In this document: positions 18,665-27,100 of the stretch, one piece after another
Position numbering within the stretch: the stretch's first letter is position 1
Layout of the letters: each line of letters opens with the position of its first letter
Source: Pedobacter heparinus DSM 2366
Lineage (GTDB): Bacteria; Bacteroidota; Bacteroidia; Sphingobacteriales; Sphingobacteriaceae
Length of the DNA stretch: 64,000 nucleotides
Assembly: GCF_000023825.1 (NCBI RefSeq)
Contig: NC_013061.1
Coordinates: 4,526,001 to 4,590,000 of the forward strand
Direction of reading: 5' to 3'
Notes under the pieces: model-generated
The model's input: the letters and a program-made list of their open reading frames with translations, nothing else
Told to the model about the DNA's origin: nothing
Database searches by the model: none
Made by a program: the position numbers and the translations under genes

Positions 18665-21600
18665 TTAATTAATACCTATCACTAAATTAAAACCATAAGT
18701 ACGGGTTGAGGGGAACTGTCCGATCTCAAATCCCTGTACAATATCAGTACCGCTCAAAGTACCAAACTCAGGATCGAACATAGGCCAGTTGGACCAGATC
18801 ACGAGGTTACGCCCATACACACCTATAGTTGCCCTGGATATTTTTATTGATCTTAACAGCGATTTTGGCAGCGTATAATCAAACCTCGCTTCCCTGAATT
18901 TAATAAAGTCGGTTTTATAGGTTGCGCCTTCGCCATTAAGGGTTCCCATAGTCGTATTATAAAACGAGGTAATATCTGTAGCTATAGTTGTATTTGGGCT
19001 ATACGTTCCATCCCCGTTATCCACAACACCCTTACCGGTTATACCGCTGTAACGACCAGGTAAGGTAGCTGAAAGTTTACCAAAATCGGCCAGGCGACCA
19101 TGGGTATAGGAATGGGCCACCCCGCCTTTTTGTGCATCAAACAATACATTTAACTTAAATTGTTTATAGCTAAACTCAGTACCTATACTCGCTTTATATT
19201 TGGGAATGGTATTGCCCAGATAGACCGGAGTGCCTGACAGCAGCGGAATACCTGTAGTAGGGTTATAGACTACCTGCCCATCCGGAGCACGTAAAAACCC
19301 TGTACCATACATATCGCCCATGCTACCACCAACCTTTGCTATAATTTGCGCACCGCCTACTGCACTTGAACGCAACAATACGGTAGTATCGTTATTGGCT
19401 AAGGCAATGATCTTATTTTTATTGGTAGCAAAAGTCATAAAAGTCGTCCATTTAAAACTCTTGCTTTGTATGAGTGTGCCGTTCATTGCCACTTCCAAAC
19501 CAGAGTTATCGATCTGCCCGGCATTAATAATCTGACGGGTATAACCTGATGAGCGGTCGACAATACGTTCTAAAATCTGGTTTTTGGTATTTCCTGCATA
19601 AGCAGCAATATCAATACCCAAACGGTTCTTAAACAACTTAATGTCTGCACCTATTTCGTAAGCAGTAGTTTTTAGCGGTTGTAAATCAGGATTGGGTATT
19701 GTAGTTGGATTTTGTAACGAACCATTTGGGTAGGTTCCGTTAGCTGCCAAACCATATAAATAGGCAGTACGGTAAGGTATTGTACCACCGCTACCCACCT
19801 GAGAAACCGAAAGTCTTAGCTTTGCAAAGCTGATGGTTTTAGGTAAACTAAAATAATCGGAGGCAATAAAGCTCAGGTTCGCAGATGGATAAAAAAAACC
19901 TGTGCTTTTCTCTCTAAATGGATTGGCCAGGGTACTGTTCCAATCCATGCGACTGGTTACATCTAAATAAAGATAACTTTTATAGGAAGCAGAAAACAAG
20001 CCATACACACTGTTCAATGAGAAACGTGAAGTATCTGGTACATATACCAGCGGGTTTTCAGCATTATCAAAGCTATAAACATTTGGCTCTATCAATCCAT
20101 CAGCTCTTGTTTCTTTCTTGGAATAGCGGTTCTTAAGCATACTGCCACCAACTGTTGCGGTAATACTAAAATCCTTATTCAGTTGTTTGTTGTACTTCAA
20201 TAAGAAATCACCACTGTATTCTTTAGAAACAATATCCTGGGTACGATAAGAACCAGTAGCTAAGCGCGCCGCCGTCCACGGGCGTTTTTGCACCCTGTCA
20301 TCAATGGTGCGGTCTAAAGTTGCCCTTAACTGCAAGCTCAGCGCTTTGGTAAAAGCATAATTTAACTGTGCATTACCAGTTATGCCATTGCGTTTTGAAC
20401 CATTGATAAACTCATACGAAATGGCGTAAGGATTTTCTGGCGATGCAGTAAAAACATCTTTAAGTTCCCTGTATTCTTTACCGTTTGTCCAATAGTTTCG
20501 CAACCAATTGATATCGGCATTTGGCACCCAAAACACATACCAGTACATTACGGATTGGTTTCCGTACCCCATTCCGGGTAAATTATCACTTTCCCTATTC
20601 GTGTACCCTCCTTTTACAGTCAGGCTTAGTTTTGAAGTAATTTTACTGTTGGCCGAGAAGGAGATATTGTTACGTTTATAGCCTGTATTCGGAATGATCC
20701 ACTCGTTATCAGCATGTGTTGCAGAAACACGGAAAGTCGTATTCTTTTTGATATTTCCGCTAATACTGATAGAATTTGTAAAAGTTTTCCCGGTTTCAAA
20801 AAACTCCCTGATCTGGTTTTTATAAGGAACCCAGGGTGTAGCTTCTGTAGCCGCAGCCTGTGTTACCGGGTCGTACTGTACAAAAGACTGTCCGTTAAAC
20901 CTTGGGCCAAAAGCCAAACTACTGGCACTGTTCAGGCCATATCCGTAGGTATCGGCACCACTTTGCCCCTGTCCATATTCATATTGTAAATCTGGCCACC
21001 GGTTAGCGCTTTCAAATGCGGCATTAGCGTTTAGGGTTATACTTACACCGCGGCTTTTTGCACTGCCCGATTTGGTAGTGACAATGATCGCTCCATTTGC
21101 GCCGCGTTGCCCGTATAACGCTGCAGCACCGGGGCCTTTAAGCACCGTAATACTTTCAATATCTTCAGGATTAAGGTCATTAATCCCGCTTCCAAAATCA
21201 GTTGGCTGTATCCCATCCGATGGTGCAGCTGCAGATCCTCCAGTTGCAGTTCTTCTGCCACTGCCATTATTTACGACCACGCCGTCTATTACAATCAGGG
21301 CTTCGTTGTCGGCCCCTCCTGTCAGGTTGTTCTCTCCGCGCAAAATAATTTTGTTTGAACCGGCAGGTCCTCCGTTTGACCTTACCATATTTAAACCTGC
21401 AACCTTTCCCGAAAGGGCATCAATCCAGTTTCCCGCTGGTGCATTGGTAATTTGGTTGCTGTCTATTTTAGTAATGGCATAGCCTAATGCCCTTTCTTCT
21501 CTCTTGATACCCAATGCAGTAACAACCACCTCGTTCAGTTTGCTGTCGGCAAGCAGCAGCCTGATTGTAAGGTCGCGGGTATCTTTGGTTACTTTTATTT

Positions 21601-22174
21601 CTTTTACCTGGTATCCCAGGTAAGAAACTTCCAGTGTAGCATTCTCATCGATACCCCTGAGTGTAAATATACCCTCGCCATTTGTTGTGGCAACCCTGCT
21701 GGTTCCTTTAACCTTCACTGTAGCTCCGTACATCGGCTGGCTGTTTTCATCCAGCACACGACCCCGAATATCAATTGCCTGAAATCGGGCAGCTAATTGT
21801 TCAAATAAGTTTTTATCTTTTTGTTTGATGATGACCGTTTTGCTGTCAATAGAAAAACTCAGCGGCTGATTCCTGAAAATCTGCTCCAGCACCTCCTCAA
21901 AGTTAAGTGCTTTAATGTTGATCGTTACAGGTAATGCTTCCTTTAAAACGCTTTCGGTATAGATGAATTCGTAACCACTTTGTGCCCTTATCTCTTTAAT
22001 TACTGCTTTTAAAGAAGCGTTTGTTTTAGACAGACTGATTTTTTGGGCCAGCGTGGTGGCACTCACCTGCATAAGGGATGCTATTAATATAACGGTGGTA
22101 AATCGCATAATTAGCAAAATTTTACGGGCATACCGCTCGGGCATGACCAGTTTCTTCGTATAAATTCTATACAT
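18665..22174 (-). CDS. SusC/RagA-family TonB-dependent receptor with STN domain
   Basis: This 1169-residue outer-membrane transporter imports oligosaccharides using TonB energy. In order: signal peptide (ends about residue 44), STN signalling domain (about 45-125), carboxypeptidase-regulatory-like domain (about 133-215), TonB plug (about 220-350) and a beta-barrel ending RTYGFNLVIGIN. The STN domain is the part that contacts FecR anti-sigma factors, and FecR and sigma genes lie directly upstream. The ATG at 22174 is used; an ATG at 22144 is an alternative. The substrate is inferred from the downstream GH89 gene to carry alpha-GlcNAc. Confidence 0.95.
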   Translation of the reverse strand: MYRIYTKKLVMPERYARKILLIMRFTTVILIASLMQVSATTLAQKISLSKTNASLKAVIKEIRAQSGYEFIYTESVLKEALPVTINIKALNFEEVLEQIFRNQPLSFSIDSKTVIIKQKDKNLFEQLAARFQAIDIRGRVLDENSQPMYGATVKVKGTSRVATTNGEGIFTLRGIDENATLEVSYLGYQVKEIKVTKDTRDLTIRLLLADSKLNEVVVTALGIKREERALGYAITKIDSNQITNAPAGNWIDALSGKVAGLNMVRSNGGPAGSNKIILRGENNLTGGADNEALIVIDGVVVNNGSGRRTATGGSAAAPSDGIQPTDFGSGINDLNPEDIESITVLKGPGAAALYGQRGANGAIIVTTKSGSAKSRGVSITLNANAAFESANRWPDLQYEYGQGQSGADTYGYGLNSASSLAFGPRFNGQSFVQYDPVTQAAATEATPWVPYKNQIREFFETGKTFTNSISISGNIKKNTTFRVSATHADNEWIIPNTGYKRNNISFSANSKITSKLSLTVKGGYTNRESDNLPGMGYGNQSVMYWYVFWVPNADINWLRNYWTNGKEYRELKDVFTASPENPYAISYEFINGSKRNGITGNAQLNYAFTKALSLQLRATLDRTIDDRVQKRPWTAARLATGSYRTQDIVSKEYSGDFLLKYNKQLNKDFSITATVGGSMLKNRYSKKETRADGLIEPNVYSFDNAENPLVYVPDTSRFSLNSVYGLFSASYKSYLYLDVTSRMDWNSTLANPFREKSTGFFYPSANLSFIASDYFSLPKTISFAKLRLSVSQVGSGGTIPYRTAYLYGLAANGTYPNGSLQNPTTIPNPDLQPLKTTAYEIGADIKLFKNRLGIDIAAYAGNTKNQILERIVDRSSGYTRQIINAGQIDNSGLEVAMNGTLIQSKSFKWTTFMTFATNKNKIIALANNDTTVLLRSSAVGGAQIIAKVGGSMGDMYGTGFLRAPDGQVVYNPTTGIPLLSGTPVYLGNTIPKYKASIGTEFSYKQFKLNVLFDAQKGGVAHSYTHGRLADFGKLSATLPGRYSGITGKGVVDNGDGTYSPNTTIATDITSFYNTTMGTLNGEGATYKTDFIKFREARFDYTLPKSLLRSIKISRATIGVYGRNLVIWSNWPMFDPEFGTLSGTDIVQGFEIGQFPSTRTYGFNLVIGIN

Positions 22175-22269
22175 TAGTACTTGTTTGGTTGAGCAGCATG
22201 CCTGTTGCCTCGAAAACTCCGGGCATCTGCGGTTAACGGTTAATTTTTATTGGCGTAGACCGAACATAC

Positions 22270-22296
22270 ACCAGGAGTGCTAGTAACACTTCTGGT
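22270..22296 (-). other. Imperfect hairpin in the SusC leader
   Basis: ACCAGGAGTG at 22270-22279 and CACTTCTGGT at 22287-22296 would pair with one mismatch in the minus-strand RNA, about 95 bases before the SusC start. No T-run follows. It may lie in the 5' untranslated leader of the SusC transcript. Confidence 0.35.
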
Positions 22297-22404
22297 TATT
22301 TTTTACCTGGCCCCCGGCGGCTTTAGTTATCCTTTTGTAAACATTTCTCCATTTTTGATTTTAGGGTTAATAATCTGTCCATTGTTTATCGTAGATGATT
22401 CTAT

Positions 22405-23583
22405 TTATTTTGATACCAAAATTCTCCTGCCTTCAATCTTAAAATGCGCACCTCCGGTAGATTCCAATATTTTCAATACCTGCGAAACATTGTCAAAGCG
22501 GGATACTCCCCCTCCGAATTTCTCTGTTGGCATTTCTCCTATATAAACTACCTCCACATTATACCAGCGTTCAATCATGCGCATGATATACCGGATATCA
22601 TCATTTTCAAAAAGAAACTTATTGTCCTTCCAGGCTACCGCACGCTCCGTATCTACTTCAGTAATTGAAATCGATTTTTCATTTACTGCCGACTGGTCTC
22701 CCGGCTTTAAGATTTTGGATCCTGGTTTTCCGGATACTTTTACACTGCCTTTCAAAAGTGTAGTTGTTACTTTCTCTTCATCGGGATAAGCATTCACATT
22801 GAACCACGTACCCAGTACCTCAATTTTTTGTCCCCCGCTCTCTACAATAAAGGGGCGGGTCTTATCTTCGGCTACCTGAAAATAGGCTTCCCCTTTAAGC
22901 ATAACTTTACGCTCCCTTTGATTTAAGCCCGCAGCGTAGGTGAGGCTTGAAGCCGCATTCATCCATACTTTAGTTTTATCGGGTAAGGTTAAAATATAGG
23001 TCTCACCTTTAGCAGTAGTTAGGGTATTGGTTTTGCTCGGATCACCATTTCCCTCTTCAATTTCATAAACCAGCTGTCCGTTTGCCATTTTGGTTACACT
23101 GATGCCAGCTTCTTTGGCAAGCTCGCCATTTGCGGCATCGGACAATCCGATTGTTTTTCCGTTGGCCAGTGTTAATGTGGCCCCCATTTTTCCTGGCTTG
23201 ATGCTGTTTACATACTCAGGTCCCGAACCAGGTTCAGACTTAGGTACCGCATTAAAAATATAAATACCAAGTATAATCAAAGCAACTGCTGCTGCTATCC
23301 CGGCAGCAATACCTGGCCATAACTTAGTGATGCTCTTTTCGGATTTAGTATCAATGGTGTGAACCACTTTTGCAAAAGACTGGTTTAGCAAGGTAAAAAG
23401 TTCAGGTTTGCCCAGCAACTGATCAGCAAGCGGCCCTTCCAGACCATTTTCTATCAATTGCAAAAAGACGTCCTTGTCGGCACCTGACTGCAAATGTTCA
23501 AGAAATTGTCTCGCCTCTTCTTCCCCCAATTCATTGTTCAGGTATTTGTAAAAGGAGGTTTCTATCTTATCTAAATTTTCCAA
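22405..23583 (-). CDS. FecR-family anti-sigma factor
   Basis: FecR proteins cross the inner membrane and hold an ECF sigma factor until the SusC-type receptor signals substrate. The 392-residue protein has a cytoplasmic N-terminus (about 1-85), one membrane helix (WPGIAAGIAAAVALIILGIY, about 89-108), a periplasmic FecR domain (GEAYFQVAEDKTRPFIVESG, LGTWFNVNAYPDE) and a C-terminal DUF4974-type domain that probably touches the receptor STN domain. It lies between its sigma factor and SusC, the standard arrangement in Sphingobacteriaceae. Confidence 0.95.
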   Translation of the reverse strand: MENLDKIETSFYKYLNNELGEEEARQFLEHLQSGADKDVFLQLIENGLEGPLADQLLGKPELFTLLNQSFAKVVHTIDTKSEKSITKLWPGIAAGIAAAVALIILGIYIFNAVPKSEPGSGPEYVNSIKPGKMGATLTLANGKTIGLSDAANGELAKEAGISVTKMANGQLVYEIEEGNGDPSKTNTLTTAKGETYILTLPDKTKVWMNAASSLTYAAGLNQRERKVMLKGEAYFQVAEDKTRPFIVESGGQKIEVLGTWFNVNAYPDEEKVTTTLLKGSVKVSGKPGSKILKPGDQSAVNEKSISITEVDTERAVAWKDNKFLFENDDIRYIMRMIERWYNVEVVYIGEMPTEKFGGGVSRFDNVSQVLKILESTGGAHFKIEGRRILVSK

Positions 23584-23649
23584 GTCTTATCCATTTACAG
23601 CTAATACACTTGAAAAATGCAGAGCATCTGCTCTGAAATAGAATATTTT

Positions 23650-24255
23650 TTAAAGATTTTTTAAAAACACTGAAATTACGGTCAAAGTAACCGCAGCACC
23701 GAAAGATGCATGGCGTTGTTTTAAAAATTTTGTAGCCTTAACAATATGATCATTAATTGTAGAAGAAGAAATTCCCAGTTGTTTACCCACCTCTGCATAA
23801 CTTTTACCTTCAATTTTGCACAATTTATAGATTTGCTTTCGCTGGCTGGGTAATTCCTCAATTGCATTGAGGATAAACTGATCATTTTCCCTGTAGGCGA
23901 TTCCTTCCTCAATATGTGTATACAACTCTGTGTTTTCGAGACTGAGATAAGTTTTTAGCTTTTTATCCAGATTGAGCTTGCGGATAAAGTTATACACAGT
24001 GAATTTGGAAATCTGAAATAAATAAGATTTAAAGGATTGTTCGGGATCAATAAGGCCCCGCTTTTCCCAGACCTTAATGAATACATCCTGCAGGATTTCC
24101 TGGGCATCTTCAACAGATTTCACCATCTTTAAGATATTCAGGAAGATCCTGGGGCTATAGCTCTGGTAAATTTTTTCAAATGCAAGCCGGTCTCCCGATT
24201 TAAGCGCAATCAGCAGCTGAATTTCATTTGAATTACTTCCCCTTTCCTGATGCAT
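23650..24255 (-). CDS. ECF RNA polymerase sigma factor (FecI/RpoE type)
   Basis: The 201-residue protein has sigma region 2 (AFEKIYQSYSPRIFLNIL, DAQEILQDVFIKVW) and region 4 (LPSQRKQIYKLCKIEGKSY, ISSSTINDHIVKATKFL). It has a short hydrophobic C-terminal tail (AAVTLTVISVFLKNL), as in many Bacteroidota paralogues. An in-frame ATG at 24294 would add 13 residues; the ATG at 24255 gives the more usual length. It is the first gene of the regulatory cassette and presumably drives the SusCD operon when FecR releases it. Confidence 0.93.
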   Translation of the reverse strand: MHQERGSNSNEIQLLIALKSGDRLAFEKIYQSYSPRIFLNILKMVKSVEDAQEILQDVFIKVWEKRGLIDPEQSFKSYLFQISKFTVYNFIRKLNLDKKLKTYLSLENTELYTHIEEGIAYRENDQFILNAIEELPSQRKQIYKLCKIEGKSYAEVGKQLGISSSTINDHIVKATKFLKQRHASFGAAVTLTVISVFLKNL

Positions 24256-24551
24256 AATGGATGTTCCCCTCTCTTCGCAAAAGAACATACCCAATATTAA
24301 CTAAATTTTTCCAAATTATTAACAAACAGCCTATACATAACCCTCAACTTTCCCACTCTTTTCCAGGCCAGCATTCCCCGTCCGGGTATTTCCTTAATTT
24401 CTTTGTCAGCACCAACTTAAATTTGCAGCAATAAGCAACTTAATTTTTTAGATAAAATAAATGAACATATATTTACGCAAAGTGCTGTATGGCCAAAAAA
24501 TTTGCAATTATCAGCTATTACTGCCGCACACCTTGACAAAATTTTTTTATA

Positions 24552-25697
24552 ATGATTGCAAAAAGACTGGAGGGTATCAGTGAATACTACTTCTCCCAAA
24601 AATTAAGGGAAATCGAATCCCTGAATAAAGAAGGCAAAAACATCATTAACTTAGGTATCGGTAGCCCCGATCTTCCACCACATCCCGATGTCATCAAAAC
24701 ATTGCAGGAAGAAGCCGCCAAACCAGGGGTACATGGCTATCAGGGCTATAAAGGCATACCTGCATTGCGACAGGGTTTTGCAGACTGGTATCAGCAGTGG
24801 TATCATGTAACCCTTCATCCTGATACAGAAATATTACCACTGCTTGGGTCCAAAGAAGGGATCATGCACATCTGTATGACTTATCTGGATGAGGGCGACG
24901 AAGCATTGATCCCTGATCCGGGTTACCCTACTTACGGCAGCGCGGTTAAACTTGCAGGTGGTAAACCTGTGAATTACATTTTACAGGAAGCGCAAAACTG
25001 GTATCCGGATCTGGAGGCATTGGCCGCAACAGATCTGAGCCGGGTGAAACTCATGTTCGTAAATTACCCAAATATGCCAACAGGCCAGCCTGTTGGCCAG
25101 GACCTATTTGAGGCTCTTGTCCGTTTTGCAAAGGAACATCACATTCTGTTGGTACATGACAATCCTTATAGTTTTATCCTGAATGATGAACCGATAAGCC
25201 TTTTGGCAGTACCAGGTGCAAAAGAAGTGGTATTGGAATTGAACTCTTTAAGCAAATCACACAATATGGCCGGCTGGCGTATTGGTGTGCTGTGCGGTGC
25301 AAAAGAACGCATTGAAGAGGTACTTAGGTTTAAGAGCAATATGGACAGCGGCATGTTTATGCCCCTGCAACTGGCCGCAGCAAAAGCTTTGAGCCTTGGT
25401 TCCGACTGGTATAGCCATATCAATGGCATTTACGCAGAAAGGAGAGCTAAAGTATACCGCATACTCGATATCCTGGGCTGTAGCTATTCGCTTAAACAGG
25501 TTGGTTTATTTGTATGGGCAAAAATTCCTGATCATTATGAAGATGCTTATGCACTTAGTGACGAAGTGCTATATGGATCGGGCGTTTTCCTTACACCTGG
25601 AGGTATATTTGGAAGCCAGGGCCTGCGGTACATCAGGATCAGCCTTTGTGGCGACCTCTCCAGGTTTGAACAGGCCATAAACCGGATCAATAAATAA
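24552..25697 (+). CDS. Class I/II PLP-dependent aminotransferase
   Basis: The 381-residue protein belongs to fold-type I aminotransferases related to LL-diaminopimelate and aspartate aminotransferases. The PLP lysine is Lys235 in LNSLSKSHNMAGWRIG; other signatures are GSKEGIMHI, NYPNMPTGQ and the C-terminal YIRISLC. It is followed 28 bases later by tyrA, so the likely role is the final transamination of phenylpyruvate or hydroxyphenylpyruvate in aromatic amino-acid synthesis, though diaminopimelate activity cannot be excluded. DAHP synthase and prephenate dehydratase, often nearby in Bacteroidota, are not in this window. Confidence 0.9.
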   Translation: MIAKRLEGISEYYFSQKLREIESLNKEGKNIINLGIGSPDLPPHPDVIKTLQEEAAKPGVHGYQGYKGIPALRQGFADWYQQWYHVTLHPDTEILPLLGSKEGIMHICMTYLDEGDEALIPDPGYPTYGSAVKLAGGKPVNYILQEAQNWYPDLEALAATDLSRVKLMFVNYPNMPTGQPVGQDLFEALVRFAKEHHILLVHDNPYSFILNDEPISLLAVPGAKEVVLELNSLSKSHNMAGWRIGVLCGAKERIEEVLRFKSNMDSGMFMPLQLAAAKALSLGSDWYSHINGIYAERRAKVYRILDILGCSYSLKQVGLFVWAKIPDHYEDAYALSDEVLYGSGVFLTPGGIFGSQGLRYIRISLCGDLSRFEQAINRINK

Positions 25698-25725
25698 CTT
25701 ATACAGAACTTTATAATATTAAATA

Positions 25726-26574
25726 ATGAAGATAGCAGTAGTCGGCCTCGGACTTATTGGAGGTTCCATGGCTTTAGTATTAAAGCAAAAAGGCTTTGCC
25801 ACAAAAGTATATGGTGTAGACAATCAGGAAGCACATACACAAAAGGCGCTGGAGCTTGGAATTGCAGATGAAATAACAGACCTGAATACAGCAGTAGCCA
25901 AGGCCGACCTGGTCATACTGAGTGCTCCGGTAAGTGTCTGTACCGTATTATTGCCACAGATACTGGATCAGGTAAAACACCAGATCGTACTGGATACCGG
26001 CTCTACTAAAACATCTTTGCTTGATGCGGTAAAGGGACATCCCCACAGAGGCAGGTACATTGCTACACACCCTATGTGGGGTACCGAATTCAGCGGGCCG
26101 GAAGCAGCTACGAACGATGCATTCCATGGCCGGGCCAATGTGATCTGCAATGCAGCAGAAAGCGATAAAGATGCACTGGCAACCGTTGAAAAGTTGTATA
26201 CCCTGCTTGGCATGTACAATGTATATATGGAGGGAAAAGACCATGATGTCCATGTAGCTTATGTCAGCCACATTTCCCATATTACTTCTTTTGCATTGGC
26301 CAACACTGTACTGGAAAAAGAGAAAGAAGAAAATGCCATATTTGAACTGGCCAGTGCCGGTTTTGAAAGTACAGTAAGGTTGGCAAAAAGTAGCCCTGCT
26401 ATGTGGATGCCCATCTTTAAGCAAAACAAAGAAAACGTGCTGGATGTACTGAACGAGCACATTACCCAGCTCAGAAAATTTAAGTCCTGTATTGAAAAAG
26501 AGAACTGGGCTTACCTTACCGAATTGATGGAAAACGCGAACAAAATCAAGCATGTCCTGGATAGGGAAGAATAA
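25726..26574 (+). CDS. tyrA: Prephenate dehydrogenase
   Basis: TyrA oxidatively decarboxylates prephenate to 4-hydroxyphenylpyruvate in tyrosine synthesis. The 282-residue protein has the dinucleotide-binding motif GLGLIGGS at residues 7-14, an acidic residue after beta-2 (YGVDNQ), DTGSTKTSL, HPMWGTEFSGPEAA and the helical C-terminal dimerisation domain with HVAYVSHISHITSFAL. No chorismate-mutase or ACT domain is attached. It is paired with the upstream aminotransferase. Confidence 0.95.
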   Translation: MKIAVVGLGLIGGSMALVLKQKGFATKVYGVDNQEAHTQKALELGIADEITDLNTAVAKADLVILSAPVSVCTVLLPQILDQVKHQIVLDTGSTKTSLLDAVKGHPHRGRYIATHPMWGTEFSGPEAATNDAFHGRANVICNAAESDKDALATVEKLYTLLGMYNVYMEGKDHDVHVAYVSHISHITSFALANTVLEKEKEENAIFELASAGFESTVRLAKSSPAMWMPIFKQNKENVLDVLNEHITQLRKFKSCIEKENWAYLTELMENANKIKHVLDREE

Positions 26575-26635
26575 CTGGGGTACCCAGTTAAAAAATCTGT
26601 ACCCATAAATTAATGCATTTTTGTATCTGTATACC
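26573..26635 (+). promoter_or_regulatory. Operator-like repeats before the GNAT-like/MocR gene pair
   Basis: Three related elements follow the tyrA stop. They are a near-palindrome AACTGGGGTACCCAGTT (26573-26589) and two direct repeats, ATCTGTACCC (26595-26604) and ATCTGTATACC (26625-26635), whose starts are 30 bases apart, near three helical turns. A -7 box follows at 26651. Direct repeats upstream of a weak -33 region are the usual binding pattern of MocR-type activators, and a MocR gene lies just downstream. The assignment is inference. Confidence 0.5.
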
Positions 26636-26650
26636 TAACATTAAGCTGTC

Positions 26651-26658
26651 TAATTTTG
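26651..26658 (+). promoter_or_regulatory. Bacteroidota -7 element before the GNAT-like gene
   Basis: TAATTTTG matches TAnnTTTG exactly, 19 bases before the ATG at 26678. No correctly spaced TTTG box is present (the nearest leaves a 27-base spacer), which suggests dependence on an activator. Confidence 0.5.
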
Positions 26659-26677
26659 TAAGACAATTCTTAATATT

Positions 26678-27070
26678 ATGGTCGCACAGGAAAAAGAACA
26701 CAGCCAAATCAAATTTAGAGAGGTATTTTTATCAGACTTAAAATCAATCGTCAACCTGTACAGAACTCAAAAAACGATCCATACCACTGGTCTTAACGCC
26801 GATTTTGGCCTGCCCCTGGGCATCGCCGAATTAAATTGTAAGATTATCGCTTATGCTTTTGTAAATATCAATGATGCCGGAAAAGCAGTGGTACAGGTAC
26901 ATACCGACAAGGAGTTGGCACAAGATCAGGTTTGTGAAACCTTAATAAACATTTCTTTAAAGCGTTTTAAAGCGCAGTGGACCTTCGATGACAATGGCAT
27001 ATCAACGGAAAACCATGTTAAAAATGCCATCTCCAGGCTGGTAAACTGGCTAAACAATTGTTACCAATAA
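26678..27070 (+). CDS. Small GNAT-like protein preceding the MocR regulator
   Basis: This 130-residue soluble protein begins with a REVFLSDLKSIVNLYR-like segment (residues about 13-29) that resembles the first strand and helix of GNAT acetyltransferases, followed by IIAYAFVNINDAGKAVVQVHTD. The acetyl-CoA pyrophosphate loop (Q/RxxGxG/A) is not evident, so it may be a degenerate or non-catalytic relative. It ends 30 bases before the MocR gene and is probably in the same transcript. Its function is unknown. Confidence 0.7.
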   Translation: MVAQEKEHSQIKFREVFLSDLKSIVNLYRTQKTIHTTGLNADFGLPLGIAELNCKIIAYAFVNINDAGKAVVQVHTDKELAQDQVCETLINISLKRFKAQWTFDDNGISTENHVKNAISRLVNWLNNCYQ

Positions 27071-27100
27071 TCGTACATTTATCTACATTACAGCAGCAGC

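Noticed and set aside
25948..26553. 201-residue minus-strand frame opposite tyrA
   Set aside because: It lies entirely within tyrA, which has all family motifs, and shows no domain of its own.
26573..26589. Hairpin AACTGGG/CCCAGTT just after tyrA as a terminator
   Set aside because: It is followed by an A-run rather than a T-run on the plus strand, and has only 7-bp arms. An operator role fits better with the nearby repeats.
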